From positions 124,001 through 188,000 of the forward strand of contig NZ_VUYS01000001.1 of assembly GCF_008389435.1 (NCBI RefSeq): a DNA stretch of 64,000 bases. Reading direction: 5' to 3'. The notes beneath the pieces were generated by a model. That model did no database searches and was not told the origin of the DNA. It worked only from the letters and a program-made list of their open reading frames with translations. This DNA comes from Candidatus Nitrosocosmicus agrestis (GTDB taxonomy: Archaea; Thermoproteota; Nitrososphaeria; Nitrososphaerales; Nitrososphaeraceae). The position numbers and the translations under genes are program-made. Positions 53,328 to 62,021 of this stretch are shown here, in pieces; the stretch's first letter is position 1, and each line of letters starts with the position of its first letter.

Positions 53328-54227
53328 TTAGTTTTTTAGATATTTTGCAGTTTTTGTAATTCTAGTGTTTTTAAAGCGGATTGTATCGTCTATTAAAGCG
53401 TGGATTTTAAGTCGCAAGTCCATTAAAAAGCTAATAATATCCGTACTTTGTTCAGGTTCACAGTTTAATTGAACCTCCTCTATTATACTGTCTAACCGTG
53501 CAAGAGTTATTTTTAAAGCAAGAGACGTTTTTTTGGTAATTTTTAGTGTTTTTAGATTTTTAAGGTTAATATTTTCATTAGCAATCAATTCCAAATCATC
53601 ACCTGAAAGACCTTCTTTTGTAAAAACTGCTTTTACTTCTCTTATCTGTCTAATGGTTAATTCATTTTCGATTATATGGTCCGTGAACTGGCTAATGTTG
53701 CTAGGAGAAAGAGTCGTTAATTCAAGGGCTTGACTAACACTTAGTTTATTTAACATTATTTTTTCCTTTACATCTTGTGGAAGCTTTAAAAGTTGTATTC
53801 TGTGAGAAACATATTCCTCACTTTTACCTATCTTCTTGGCCAATTCGGTAACTCCCCCCCACCCGAGGTCTTGTACATATTTTCTAAATGCCTCTGCTTC
53901 CTCAAGTACGCTCATAGATTTTCGCTGAATATTTTCCGTTAGTTGAATTTCAAAAGCCTGTTTGTCATTCATTTCCCTAATTTTGCAAGGAATGTGACGC
54001 CATCTAAGGGATTTACATGCATAAAAACGTCTATGGCCAGCCACAATTTCAAAGTTATTTTGATACGGACGAATTAAAATTGGCTGTAACAGCCCATGCT
54101 CTTTGATACTAGATACAAGTGATTCTACTTCTTGATAATCATTAAATTTATCTCTTAAAGAAAACTGTGACGGACGTATCATTTTAATTTCTATATGTTC
54201 TACTATACTAGTATCAAACGCATGCAT
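53328..54227 (-). CDS. ParB-family DNA-binding/CTPase protein, orphan
   Basis: A 299-residue ParB/Spo0J relative. The N-terminal CTP-binding core is intact: VESLVSSIKEHGLLQPILIR, the GHRR motif in EIVAGHRRFYACKSL, and the ENIQRKSMSVLEEAEAF box. A central HTH (WGGVTELAKKIGKSEEYVSHR) follows, then helical C-terminal residues. No ParA/SMC gene is beside it. It could organise chromosome or plasmid DNA, or act as a transcription factor of the Noc kind. ATG start at 54227. Confidence 0.87.
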   Translation of the reverse strand: MHAFDTSIVEHIEIKMIRPSQFSLRDKFNDYQEVESLVSSIKEHGLLQPILIRPYQNNFEIVAGHRRFYACKSLRWRHIPCKIREMNDKQAFEIQLTENIQRKSMSVLEEAEAFRKYVQDLGWGGVTELAKKIGKSEEYVSHRIQLLKLPQDVKEKIMLNKLSVSQALELTTLSPSNISQFTDHIIENELTIRQIREVKAVFTKEGLSGDDLELIANENINLKNLKTLKITKKTSLALKITLARLDSIIEEVQLNCEPEQSTDIISFLMDLRLKIHALIDDTIRFKNTRITKTAKYLKN

Positions 54228-54319
54228 AAAATAGATAAAGGAGCCTAATACTTATACATTTTCATTTTAAATTAATTAATCCAAATTTTTTGCATTTTTT
54301 TTGGAATAATTATAGAAAT

Positions 54320-54382
54320 TTGTTCTGTTCACTCCGTTGGTGTTAAATTTGGGTGTTTAAAAGTGGGTGGTGAATAGAACAA
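54320..54382. promoter_or_regulatory. Inverted repeat upstream of parB
   Basis: TTGTTCTGTTCAC (54320-54332) and GTGAATAGAACAA (54370-54382) are inverted with one mismatch over 13 bases and a 37-base spacer. They lie between the ParB gene start (54227) and the end of the upstream gene (54402). They could be a paired protein-binding site, for example for ParB, or a long-loop transcript hairpin. Confidence 0.35.
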
Positions 54383-54401
54383 GAGATTTAGTCGGTCAAT
54401 A

Positions 54402-54899
54402 TTAGTCTATTTCCCTCATGAAATTAATTACTTCCAAACAGTATGCAATGGCTCCTCCTACCAAGGCGGAAAGAATAGTGGAGTATATCCTAAGGTCATC
54501 AATTGGATGATGAGAAATCCAATCATGGATTAATACTATCACATTGTGACCTATTATAGTAAACAATACAATTAATCCTGCGGTTATCGCAAAATGACTT
54601 GTAGTAGATAGGAAAAAACCTTTAAGACCTCGAGTTTTTTCATCTTGAAATCTTATGATCCTTATATTTGGTAAATTACTTAGCAATTGGTAGCAGCTCA
54701 GCTTATCATCTTTGGTCTTAAGCTTAATGATTAATTGTATAATTGGCGGTGCGTCCTCAATTTCATTATCTGTTAACTCACGCATAGATGGATTGATCTG
54801 CTTGTTGAAAGGTATAGATTCCAATCTACTTATGACCTCATCTTCTGAAATACTTACATAAGTTAGCTCACAGTATACTGTAAATACATATCTATCCAA
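54402..54899 (-). CDS. Unknown protein with N-terminal alpha/beta domain and C-terminal membrane helices
   Basis: In this 165-residue protein, residues 1-90 alternate strands and helices like a small ferredoxin-like fold (YVFTVYCELTYVSISEDEVI, IIQLIIKLKTKDDKLSCYQL). The last 70 residues carry two hydrophobic helices (HFAITAGLIVLFTIIGHNVI and YSTILSALVGGAIAYCLEVI). TTG start. It follows the 84-residue gene by 28 bases, so the two form a module. No family is recognised. Confidence 0.6.
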   Translation of the reverse strand: MDRYVFTVYCELTYVSISEDEVISRLESIPFNKQINPSMRELTDNEIEDAPPIIQLIIKLKTKDDKLSCYQLLSNLPNIRIIRFQDEKTRGLKGFFLSTTSHFAITAGLIVLFTIIGHNVIVLIHDWISHHPIDDLRIYSTILSALVGGAIAYCLEVINFMREID

Positions 54900-54927
54900 T
54901 CAGAAAAGAAGATAATTAAATGAAAAT

Positions 54928-55182
54928 TTAGGCGTTTCGTTTACTTATTCGGATTCTTATATTTCTCGGATTATACTTTTGAGAAAGATTTTTTTTAAAA
55001 TCAATTAAATCCTTCTCGGAATCAACATCCAAGGTTATGATTACGTCTGCATCATTAGGAGAATACTTGTGTGTTCTAAAGGCATTAGTGACATGTATAT
55101 TTCTAAAGTTCTTCGTAGATCCCAATATGTTTTTACAGTTATTAGGCTCGCATTGTATTTCTACTACTGCTGATACACTCAT
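54928..55182 (-). CDS. Unknown 84-residue alpha/beta protein
   Basis: The sequence begins SVSAVVEIQCEPNNCKNILG and continues with ADVIITLDVDSEKDLIDFKK. This beta-alpha-beta-beta-alpha-beta spacing is like a stand-alone Lrp RAM or ACT-type ferredoxin fold. The last residues are basic (NIRIRISKRNA). It is the first gene of a two-gene unit with the membrane-anchored protein downstream, whose N-terminus may share the fold. Confidence 0.58.
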   Translation of the reverse strand: MSVSAVVEIQCEPNNCKNILGSTKNFRNIHVTNAFRTHKYSPNDADVIITLDVDSEKDLIDFKKNLSQKYNPRNIRIRISKRNA

Positions 55183-55267
55183 TTTCTCTCCCCATATATA
55201 TTATGCATAACACCGTTATATACTAACTTATTATACCCTACATGAGTCACTATTTGATGGTATAATA

Positions 55268-55289
55268 TAATCATGTAAAAACATGATTA
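55268..55289. other. Perfect hairpin, 9-bp stem
   Basis: TAATCATGT-AAAA-ACATGATTA is a perfect inverted repeat with a four-base loop in the spacer between the transposase end and the 84-residue gene. It could be a terminator-like stem, an operator, or part of an element end. Confidence 0.4.
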
Positions 55290-55334
55290 ACATACTATAT
55301 TAAAAATATATCCATTTCTAAATTTCATATCATT

Positions 55335-56444
55335 TCATATTTCTAATAGATTTCTAAATTTGTTTTTACTGTTCGATTTATCTAATTCTATTCCAGCTTT
55401 CTCCGCAGGCGTTTTTCCGTTCAATGCTGCATGTGGCTTGACAAAGTTATAGTAGATGCGTTGACCTTCTGCAATGGCTGACTTGTGGCTCTTCCAACCC
55501 CTTTGAACCTTGACCCTTTCCCTTAGTGATCCATTTAACCTTTCAATTCTGTTATTGTTAGCGTGAGGCTTGTTGATACCACACTTGGCAACATGGTCTG
55601 TCTGCTGTCCAAATACCTGCTTAACGCCTTCTCTATAAGCTCTTAATGCATCAGTGTAGATTGTTAGAGGCTTGTTGCCATGACTGTTCTTTATGGCTTC
55701 GTTAAAGGCTTGGATTGCCCCGTTAATGTCTCGCTTTTCAGAAAGCTTTGAGGCTATGAGGAATCGAGATTCTCTATCCATGACATTCCAGAGGTAAGCT
55801 AATCCGCTTTGTCCTTTACTTGTTTCGCCGTCCTTCATTTTTACAAACAGTTCGTCTACATGCCATTGATTAGACAATTGAGGGATTAGGCTGTTGACAT
55901 TTTCTGATATTCTAGGGATATACTTTTGTATCCAAGAATAGATAGTTGAAAAGCTAAGGTCTAGCTCAAAGTGGTCGTTTAGATTCCTAGCTACCTTTCT
56001 TAATGACAGTCCAGAGAAATACAAGTCCAGAGCAAAGGTAACAATTTCTGGATCGAACTTTAATCCCTTTAAGAGAGATGGTTCTTTGAACTTGTGCTGA
56101 CAGTCCTTGCACTTGTAAACCTGTTTCTCCTTGTAAAGACCGTACTTCATAACCCTTATTGAACCGCATTGGTCGCACTTGGTAGCATCCTCTGCAAAGA
56201 TTTTAGGTTGACTTTCAAGCCATAGTTTAACGCCATAGATATGCTTGCAGCACTCTATCTTTCGGTATTCAAAATCAGGACAACTACAAACCCAAATAGA
56301 TTCTAAAGCTTGGACTTCATATTGCTTGTTGGTAAAAGTTTGAGAATGAACTGTAAAGCTTCCACTGGAGTTTTGGATGATAGAACCTTCCTTTGATATT
56401 AAAAGTCCTCTTTCCATTCTAAAATCTATTTGATTGTTGCTCAT
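55335..56444 (-). mobile_element. DDE transposase with N-terminal SWIM and zinc-ribbon domains
   Basis: The 369-residue intact transposase has a SWIM zinc finger with C53, C55, C66 and H68 (WVCSCPDFEYRKIECCKHIY), a CxxC-CxxC ribbon (C90, C93, C112, C115), and an HTH region (SGLSLRKVARNLNDHF). The IS6-like DDE core has D197 (WHVDELFVKM), D265 (IYTDALRAY) and E301 (RIERLNGSLRER), so D-E spacing is 35 residues. The end NFVKPHAALNGKTPAEKAG is typical. All catalytic residues are present, so the gene may be active. Terminal inverted repeats were not identified. Confidence 0.85.
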
Positions 56445-56515
56445 ACTACTATACCACTAGTAGTATAGCGATGGTAGTATTTAACTTTAGTGTTTTATAC
56501 TTATATACTACTTTA
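56443..56515. promoter_or_regulatory. Repeated TAGTAT/ATACTA sites before the RHH gene
   Basis: ATACTACT (56443-56450) and AGTAGTAT (56459-56466) form an inverted repeat, and further copies follow near 56474-56481 (GGTAGTAT) and 56504-56515 (TATACTACT). They sit between the divergent transposase and RHH genes. Arrays of short inverted sites are normal operators for ribbon-helix-helix repressors. Confidence 0.42.
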
Positions 56516-56530
56516 ATTATATAATACTAT

Positions 56531-56752
56531 ATGGTAGAGAAGAAACCCGACTCAAGAGGTCGGATACCAACTTCAATTAAAATTGACCCAGATTTATGGA
56601 AAGAGGCAAAGATTGAAGCCATAACAAGAAACATGGATTTGTCAGAGATGGTTGAAGGTGCATTAAGAAAAGAATTGAAACCGAAAGAATCGGCTGAGCA
56701 AGCAAGGGAAACAATGAGGTTAAAAAGAAAACATAGTGGAGATGATTATTGA
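56531..56752 (+). CDS. Ribbon-helix-helix (CopG/Arc-type) protein
   Basis: In this 73-residue protein, residues 11-20 form the DNA-contact strand (RIPTSIKIDPDLWKEAKIEA) and two helices follow (EAITRNMDLSEMVEGALRKE), the RHH pattern, with a basic charged C-terminus. It is divergent from the transposase and precedes two small coil-forming genes. Likely roles are autorepressor, antitoxin or plasmid copy-control protein; the neighbours do not decide. Confidence 0.78.
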   Translation: MVEKKPDSRGRIPTSIKIDPDLWKEAKIEAITRNMDLSEMVEGALRKELKPKESAEQARETMRLKRKHSGDDY

Positions 56753-56754
56753 AT

Positions 56755-57159
56755 ATGGGCTATCCTTTTCTTAGAATGAAATTGGAGATTCTACAGAATA
56801 GATGGAAAGTTCTAGATGAAATACAGGATAAAATAGAAAAGGTAATAAAAAATTTACCAGAAGGAAGTGAAGAAAGAGACCAACTAATGTTTAAAAAAAT
56901 GGTTATAAATCTCCTACAACAAGATACTTCAGATATCACTAGTCTATATGTGGAGATTGATCAAATAAAATCAAGTATTGAAATACTGTGGAGTGAAACA
57001 CTCGGTAAGGATAAGAGTTTTACACTCCCATATGAAAAAAAGGATAAAAGTGTAATGGATAGGGTTGAGGAACAAGAAGGGTATAAAAAAGTTGTGGAAT
57101 GGGTAAAAAAAGACCTAGAGGAAAAGGCGAAGGATACAGAATTTAGGGATTTGAAATGA
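56755..57159 (+). CDS. Small helical protein of the RHH operon, unknown
   Basis: A protein of about 134 residues starting at ATG 56755 (MGYPFLRMKLEILQNR); a TTG six bases upstream would overlap the RHH stop. It is almost entirely helical and strongly charged (VLDEIQDKIEKVIKNLPEGS, DRVEEQEGYKKVVEWVKKDL) with heptads consistent with a coiled coil. The stop overlaps the next start (ATGA), so the genes are translationally coupled. No family is recognised. Confidence 0.65.
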   Translation: MGYPFLRMKLEILQNRWKVLDEIQDKIEKVIKNLPEGSEERDQLMFKKMVINLLQQDTSDITSLYVEIDQIKSSIEILWSETLGKDKSFTLPYEKKDKSVMDRVEEQEGYKKVVEWVKKDLEEKAKDTEFRDLK

Positions 57160-57470
57160 CAGCAGATTTTGAAGCATGGCAGGAGATATTAGAAAAATGG
57201 AAACAGGTCAACAGAATGCAAGACCTAAACCAAAGACTCTATGATGAATTGGGTAGTGCCATAATCTATATTTTAGAATATAGTAAACGAAATGATGTTG
57301 TTTTACCTAATAGAGAACGCCTTTGGAAACTTGTTGAGAATATTCATGAAATAACAGGTCGAGTTAACAGATATAGAGGTGAGATTAATAACTTACCACC
57401 CAAAACTAAACACCCATTTTCAACACCTGATGAGGAAACAGAACCTAGAAATTGGATTATTTGGTATTAA
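57156..57470 (+). CDS. Small helical protein of the RHH operon, unknown (2)
   Basis: A 104-residue protein, again predominantly helical (DFEAWQEILEKWKQVNRMQD, IIYILEYSKRNDVVLPNRER) with a Pro/Thr-rich C-terminus ending WIIWY. The first codon overlaps the previous stop by four bases. With the RHH gene upstream it looks like the third gene of a compact cassette, perhaps from an integrated plasmid or phage, because the transposase lies just across the divergent promoter. Confidence 0.65.
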   Translation: MTADFEAWQEILEKWKQVNRMQDLNQRLYDELGSAIIYILEYSKRNDVVLPNRERLWKLVENIHEITGRVNRYRGEINNLPPKTKHPFSTPDEETEPRNWIIWY

Positions 57471-57693
57471 TTTTACAAATAGAATGATGATGATAGAAAG
57501 GGTTGTCTTCAATTAAAGATTAGAATAGGACAGAAAGCAAATTCGTACAACATTCTTACTTTTCTCATTAACTAATCTCACCCTTATATAAGAACAACAC
57601 AATCTTCAACAGACCCACAGTCAAATTATTGAATTAAAACATCATATAATTAAGATACTTTTATAATAATGAGGATGACAAATACAAAAATAA

Positions 57694-58149
57694 ATGTTTT
57701 CCAAGATCTTGGTGGGAATAGATGGATCTGAATATTCTAGAAACGCTGTAAATTATGCTCTAGATTTAGTCACAAAATATAACTCAGAATTATTCCTCCT
57801 TGCGATTGTTCCTTCTAAAGTTCACCATGGTGATTCTTCTGGTGTATTCGGGATGGTGGCTCCATCGTATTTCGAAGAATACAAAAAGGAAGCTGAAAAG
57901 TGGTTTGATGAAATAAAAAATCACATTGGTCAAAAATCCTCAATTGATATCAACAACAAGGTCAAATCAGAGGTCATGACAACACCATTCTCAACTGCTG
58001 CCTCAATATTGAACTATGCAGAAGAAAGGGATGTAGATCTAATCATCATTGGAACCAGAGGTCACTCAGGGTTGAAAAAAATGCTACTTGGAAGTGTAGC
58101 AACAGATGTCGTCACCTATGCATATTGTCCTGTACTGGTGATAAAATAA
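57694..58149 (+). CDS. Universal stress protein UspA
   Basis: The 151-residue single-domain Usp begins MFSKILVGIDGSEYSRNAVN and has the complete ATP-binding motif GTRGHSGLKKMLLGSVAT (G-2x-G-9x-GS). It therefore probably binds ATP, unlike the Usp domain fused to the DUR3-like permease. Usp proteins dimerise and modulate survival or metabolism under energy limitation. Preceded by about 220 bases without a gene. ATG start. Confidence 0.93.
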   Translation: MFSKILVGIDGSEYSRNAVNYALDLVTKYNSELFLLAIVPSKVHHGDSSGVFGMVAPSYFEEYKKEAEKWFDEIKNHIGQKSSIDINNKVKSEVMTTPFSTAASILNYAEERDVDLIIIGTRGHSGLKKMLLGSVATDVVTYAYCPVLVIK

Positions 58150-58296
58150 AATTAATAACCTACAACACCTTTTTCATTGTCGTTACGTTACCACAGTAAA
58201 ATAACAATAATAATGATTATTCAAATTGTATTGTTAAATGGATTCTTGAACCAATTGAAGGTATTGGAAAGGTTTTTGCCAAGCGATTAGAATAAA

Positions 58297-58842
58297 CTAT
58301 ATCAGCTCATCCTGATGGAGCTTATCTAATAATGGTTTGAGTTCTTTACGGATTTCTTTTTCATCCAAGACAATACTTAAATCAATTCCTAAAACAATAG
58401 ATAAGATATTTCTGTCTTCTCTTGCAGTATAAATAGAATTACCAAATATACGGAATTGTTGACGATTATCATGAATCCATTGTTTCCATTTTCTAGTTCT
58501 TTGTGTATTTTCCTCCAAAGAACTTATTACATAATCCAAGTGAATTCCTTCCGAGTGATCTAGTAAATTAAGTTTAACCATAGGAAGCATAAGATTCCCA
58601 CCTCTTACATTTTTTTTCTCTTTTATCATTTGTTCTATAATGTTCTCCTCTATTTCATGGTCAGGCAATGATGCATCATTCTTTCCGTTTGGGTCTGAAT
58701 TGTCATGATACTTATCTAGGTCCACATTATAATTTGGAAAGAAATATCCTGTGAGATTTTTATCCCAGTCATAAACTTTGTAAATAGTGTCGATATATTC
58801 GATTTTCCATAAATTATCTTCCCTCTTCTTCCTCCCAATCAT
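58297..58842 (-). CDS. Unknown 181-residue protein
   Basis: A soluble, charged protein with an ordered N-terminal start (MIGRKKREDNLWKIEYIDTI), an acidic Asn/Asp-rich linker around residue 50, and a helical remainder (RKEIRKELKPLLDKLHQDEL). Nothing recognisable. It lies alone, convergent with uspA, separated from neighbours by 150-200 bases. Confidence 0.55.
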   Translation of the reverse strand: MIGRKKREDNLWKIEYIDTIYKVYDWDKNLTGYFFPNYNVDLDKYHDNSDPNGKNDASLPDHEIEENIIEQMIKEKKNVRGGNLMLPMVKLNLLDHSEGIHLDYVISSLEENTQRTRKWKQWIHDNRQQFRIFGNSIYTAREDRNILSIVLGIDLSIVLDEKEIRKELKPLLDKLHQDELI

Positions 58843-59047
58843 GATTTAAAAGAAAGCTACATTTGGTATTTTAAGTTGACAGAATTCCCCGCTTTTATTT
58901 AAACACGAGAATTAATCTCCAAAGGCTTGACAGACAATATAGCAGTTAAATTAAATTTCAAATTTGAACAAGAAAAAGAATAAAAAAAGTTATCTTGGAT
59001 TATTCAAAAAAAGAAACAAGAGAAATAAAAAAAAGGAATTTGGATTT

Positions 59048-59275
59048 TTAAATCTTGTAGGACTCTAATTCATCGATGCTAAACTTTAAGAATACTTCCG
59101 CACCGTTGTACCCTTCAATCTGACTTTTTGGTATGCTATACTCCTTTCGGTCTCCATGAGAGGCAATAATCACAGAATCTGAATTAATAGCATCAACATT
59201 TCCCGCATCTTGATAGTCATTTGATCTAACGTTTTTATGAACAATGCTTTCCCAATCCAATATAGATTCTGACAA
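59048..59275 (-). CDS. Small PRC-barrel-like/DUF2171-like protein
   Basis: A 75-residue protein that ends IPKSQIEGYNGAEVFLKFSI, a motif common in small AOA and bacterial PRC-barrel-like proteins, where GDR-like sheets pack into a beta-barrel. The middle VDAINSDSVIIASHGDRKEY supplies the strands. TTG start at 59275. Function unknown; often present in multiple copies in soil thaumarchaea. Confidence 0.6.
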   Translation of the reverse strand: MSESILDWESIVHKNVRSNDYQDAGNVDAINSDSVIIASHGDRKEYSIPKSQIEGYNGAEVFLKFSIDELESYKI

Positions 59276-60024
59276 GGCATGTATAAAACAAAATTAGATC
59301 TTTTAAGTCTTAGTATTTATACATAATAGAATGTATTATGGATTATATTATTTGAAAGATTTTGATACTTTACTAAATATTTTTATAAAATGAACAAGGC
59401 AAAAAGTCCTCAAAAGTAATAAATGATTGTATTTTTTGATACTTCTGATGTAGTTTCTTAAAGAGGATCTTCCAAATCATACTTCTTAAATACTCCATAG
59501 TTGTCTAATGCATCTTTTTGAAAAGCAAAAATTGCCATACCCCATACTTTGCATTTTTGTTTGTTATCAAAAAATTTAAAATTTAATATCATGATATCCA
59601 ATAAGCAATATCTATAGCCTGTTTTTTTGTTCTGCGAGCATGTCTTCAAAATTTATTCCTATATTTAGAAACATATTCCGGCATACTTAAATAGAATTCT
59701 TAAAACCATCGCTATTTGGGATTCAATCCTATGGAAACCCTCATAAATTATCAAGTCTTCATGAAAATCAAAGCAATGGTTCCTCATGTTTGAAAATTGG
59801 TAAATGTATTGCCCAATTTTTGAATCTTTTTTTGTCTACTTGTACCTTGGCAGAGCTGTTCGTGTAAAGTTAACCGCACCATACTAACCTTTATCTCTGC
59901 CTAGTAATAGATTTCAAATTATAAAAACCGACCTGCGATGAATCGTCATACATTCTATTTTGCAAAAAAATCAAAATCAGAAATAAACACATAGTTTTTA
60001 AAAATTGGGTTTATATCTAACACA
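59276..60024. other. Gene-poor spacer before the HD gene
   Basis: About 750 AT-rich bases. The only frames are a 63-codon minus-strand ORF (59458-59649) with odd composition and short fragments such as 59403-59460. I see no RNA gene or clear repeat. Confidence 0.4.
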
Positions 60025-61458
60025 TTGCCTGTATATCATCCGTTTCTAAATTTTACCAATAGTATAAGATTAGCCGAGTATGGATATATTGGAATAACAT
60101 CTATTGAGAAAAAAATTATTGACACAAAATTCTTCCAAAGATTACGAAGAATTAAGCAGAGTTCAAATCTATTTATGGCATTTCCAGGAGCATCTCATTC
60201 GCGTTTTGAACATTCCTTGGGTGCCATGCATGTTGCTGGCGAGGCATCCACATACATCATATTAAATTCCAACAACACGATTAATTCCACTTCAATAATT
60301 GACTTGATGGACACAATAGATTGTAAAAATGAGTTTAAAAAACAAATTCAAATTACAAGGCTGGCAGCACTGTTACATGATATAGGACACGCTCCCTTCT
60401 CCCATACATTTGAGGAATTTCTAAAATTAGTAAATCCATCTCTAGATTGGAAGCATGAATACTTAAGCTTGGAGATAATTTATGATAAGTTTGGAGAACT
60501 TATTTTTAAATTATCAGAAAATACGATTGAGTCGTACGAGGTTATGTCACTGTTGTGCGATCTATCCCCAGACCTTAAAATAATCGACAAAACTAAAAAA
60601 GTTCTTGAAAAAGTCGGTGTGAGAAAAGAGATTATAGCCAAAATGGATGTTTTTTTGCAATCCAATTGGTATTTGAATTTTCTCGTAAAAGAGGATCCGT
60701 ATAATGTAGACAGGTTCAATTATCTGATCCTAGACTCCAATAGAACGGGTGCAAAAGAATACGGATTTGTAGACGTAGGTAGAATAATCCAGAATTTGTA
60801 TTATTTAGAAAAAGACAAGATCGTAACTGTATCTACTCAAGCTAAAGAAGCAGCCATGAGATTCTTTGAGGCATATTCTCAAATGCACAGGTCAATTTAT
60901 TTACACAAGATATCACAAGGAGCCGACATACATTTGTCTTATATAATGAAAGAAGTTGCAAAAGAATCAGATACTATCTTTCATAAATTAACCAATCCTC
61001 AAATGGAAATTCTTTTGGAACTTTCTGATGATGTTTTGATTTATGAATTATCAAAAACAAAAAATGAAAAGACTAAGAAGTTGGTCAATGATTATCTAAA
61101 CAGGAATATTTTATCATTGGTTCATGAATTCGATCTAAGCGATAATAACAAGATTACTAGGATAATGGACACAAAGGGATCAAAAGGCTTGCAAGACGAA
61201 ATCAAAAAAGAATCAGGGTTGGCTGACAATAGCGTAGTTCTGGTAATTAACATTACAAACAAAAAGGCTACTAAACCACCTGTAGATGAGTCTACGCTAA
61301 AGAGACTCATGTTTTATAATACCAAATCCAAAAAATTAGAATCACTTGACTTGGATTTTATCAAACAACTATATCCTAACAAAAAATACAGAATTTTTGT
61401 AGAAAAAGAAGATAAAGAAAGGATTAAAGAAATTCTAAGCGAATGGTTGGAAGATTAA
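60025..61458 (+). CDS. HD-domain phosphohydrolase (SAMHD1/dGTPase-like)
   Basis: A 477-residue metal-dependent phosphohydrolase. The HD signature is complete: SRFEHSLGAMHVAGEA supplies the first His and LAALLHDIGHAPFSHTFEE the HD pair. The downstream Asp lies in EDPYNVDRFNYLILDS, and the order matches SAMHD1/YwfO-type dNTP triphosphohydrolases. The C-terminal third is a separate alpha/beta region. Likely activity is hydrolysis of dNTPs or another nucleotide. TTG start at 60025. Confidence 0.87.
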   Translation: MPVYHPFLNFTNSIRLAEYGYIGITSIEKKIIDTKFFQRLRRIKQSSNLFMAFPGASHSRFEHSLGAMHVAGEASTYIILNSNNTINSTSIIDLMDTIDCKNEFKKQIQITRLAALLHDIGHAPFSHTFEEFLKLVNPSLDWKHEYLSLEIIYDKFGELIFKLSENTIESYEVMSLLCDLSPDLKIIDKTKKVLEKVGVRKEIIAKMDVFLQSNWYLNFLVKEDPYNVDRFNYLILDSNRTGAKEYGFVDVGRIIQNLYYLEKDKIVTVSTQAKEAAMRFFEAYSQMHRSIYLHKISQGADIHLSYIMKEVAKESDTIFHKLTNPQMEILLELSDDVLIYELSKTKNEKTKKLVNDYLNRNILSLVHEFDLSDNNKITRIMDTKGSKGLQDEIKKESGLADNSVVLVINITNKKATKPPVDESTLKRLMFYNTKSKKLESLDLDFIKQLYPNKKYRIFVEKEDKERIKEILSEWLED

Positions 61459-62021
61459 TTTTCTTTTGGACTTACATGAGACTAAATATCATCCGGAGAA
61501 ATAGCGCCCCAACAATAAAAATCTCTTCAACTATAGTATCATAAATTGATTCACCAAAGTATTTGATATTTAGAATAATAACCTAGAAAAGCAAATCAAG
61601 TTACTAAATAATAAGGAAAATAATTTAGTAGAATTAACTTCACAAACTCAAATATTTATCATTCGTATTGTAATATGTAATTCAAGTATTGTCCTAAACA
61701 AGCAATGATGTGAATGTAGCAGCATGCTGATTAAGTAGAACAATATTTGTTATTCATTCACTTTTTTTATGATTTTTGATTAAACGATACAAGGTAGAAG
61801 AGGTGACGTATTTATGCTCTCATAATAAAATACAAGACAAAAGTATAGAAAATCCAAGGTAATTATATCAACAACAACAAACTTCTAACTAAACAAAATA
61901 CGCCAACATTTAATAATACATCATAAATCACGTTGTTAAAAGTAGGAAGAATTAGTCACATTCTTTTTATTATATACATCTATATGCTAGTTACATGTGA
62001 TGTTATAATTCCTTTAGGCAG
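61459..62021. other. Convergent 560-base spacer without genes
   Basis: No reading frame of more than about 30 codons with protein-like composition and no stem-loop of note. The spacer lies between the HD gene end and the YVTN gene end. Confidence 0.45.

Noticed and set aside
53328-54382. Bacterial parS site near ParB
   Set aside because: No TGTTTCACGTGAAACA-like palindrome was seen; only an unrelated inverted repeat is present.
59458-59649. 63-codon minus-strand ORF
   Set aside because: Odd composition, no promoter or partner, and no recognised motif; treated as chance.
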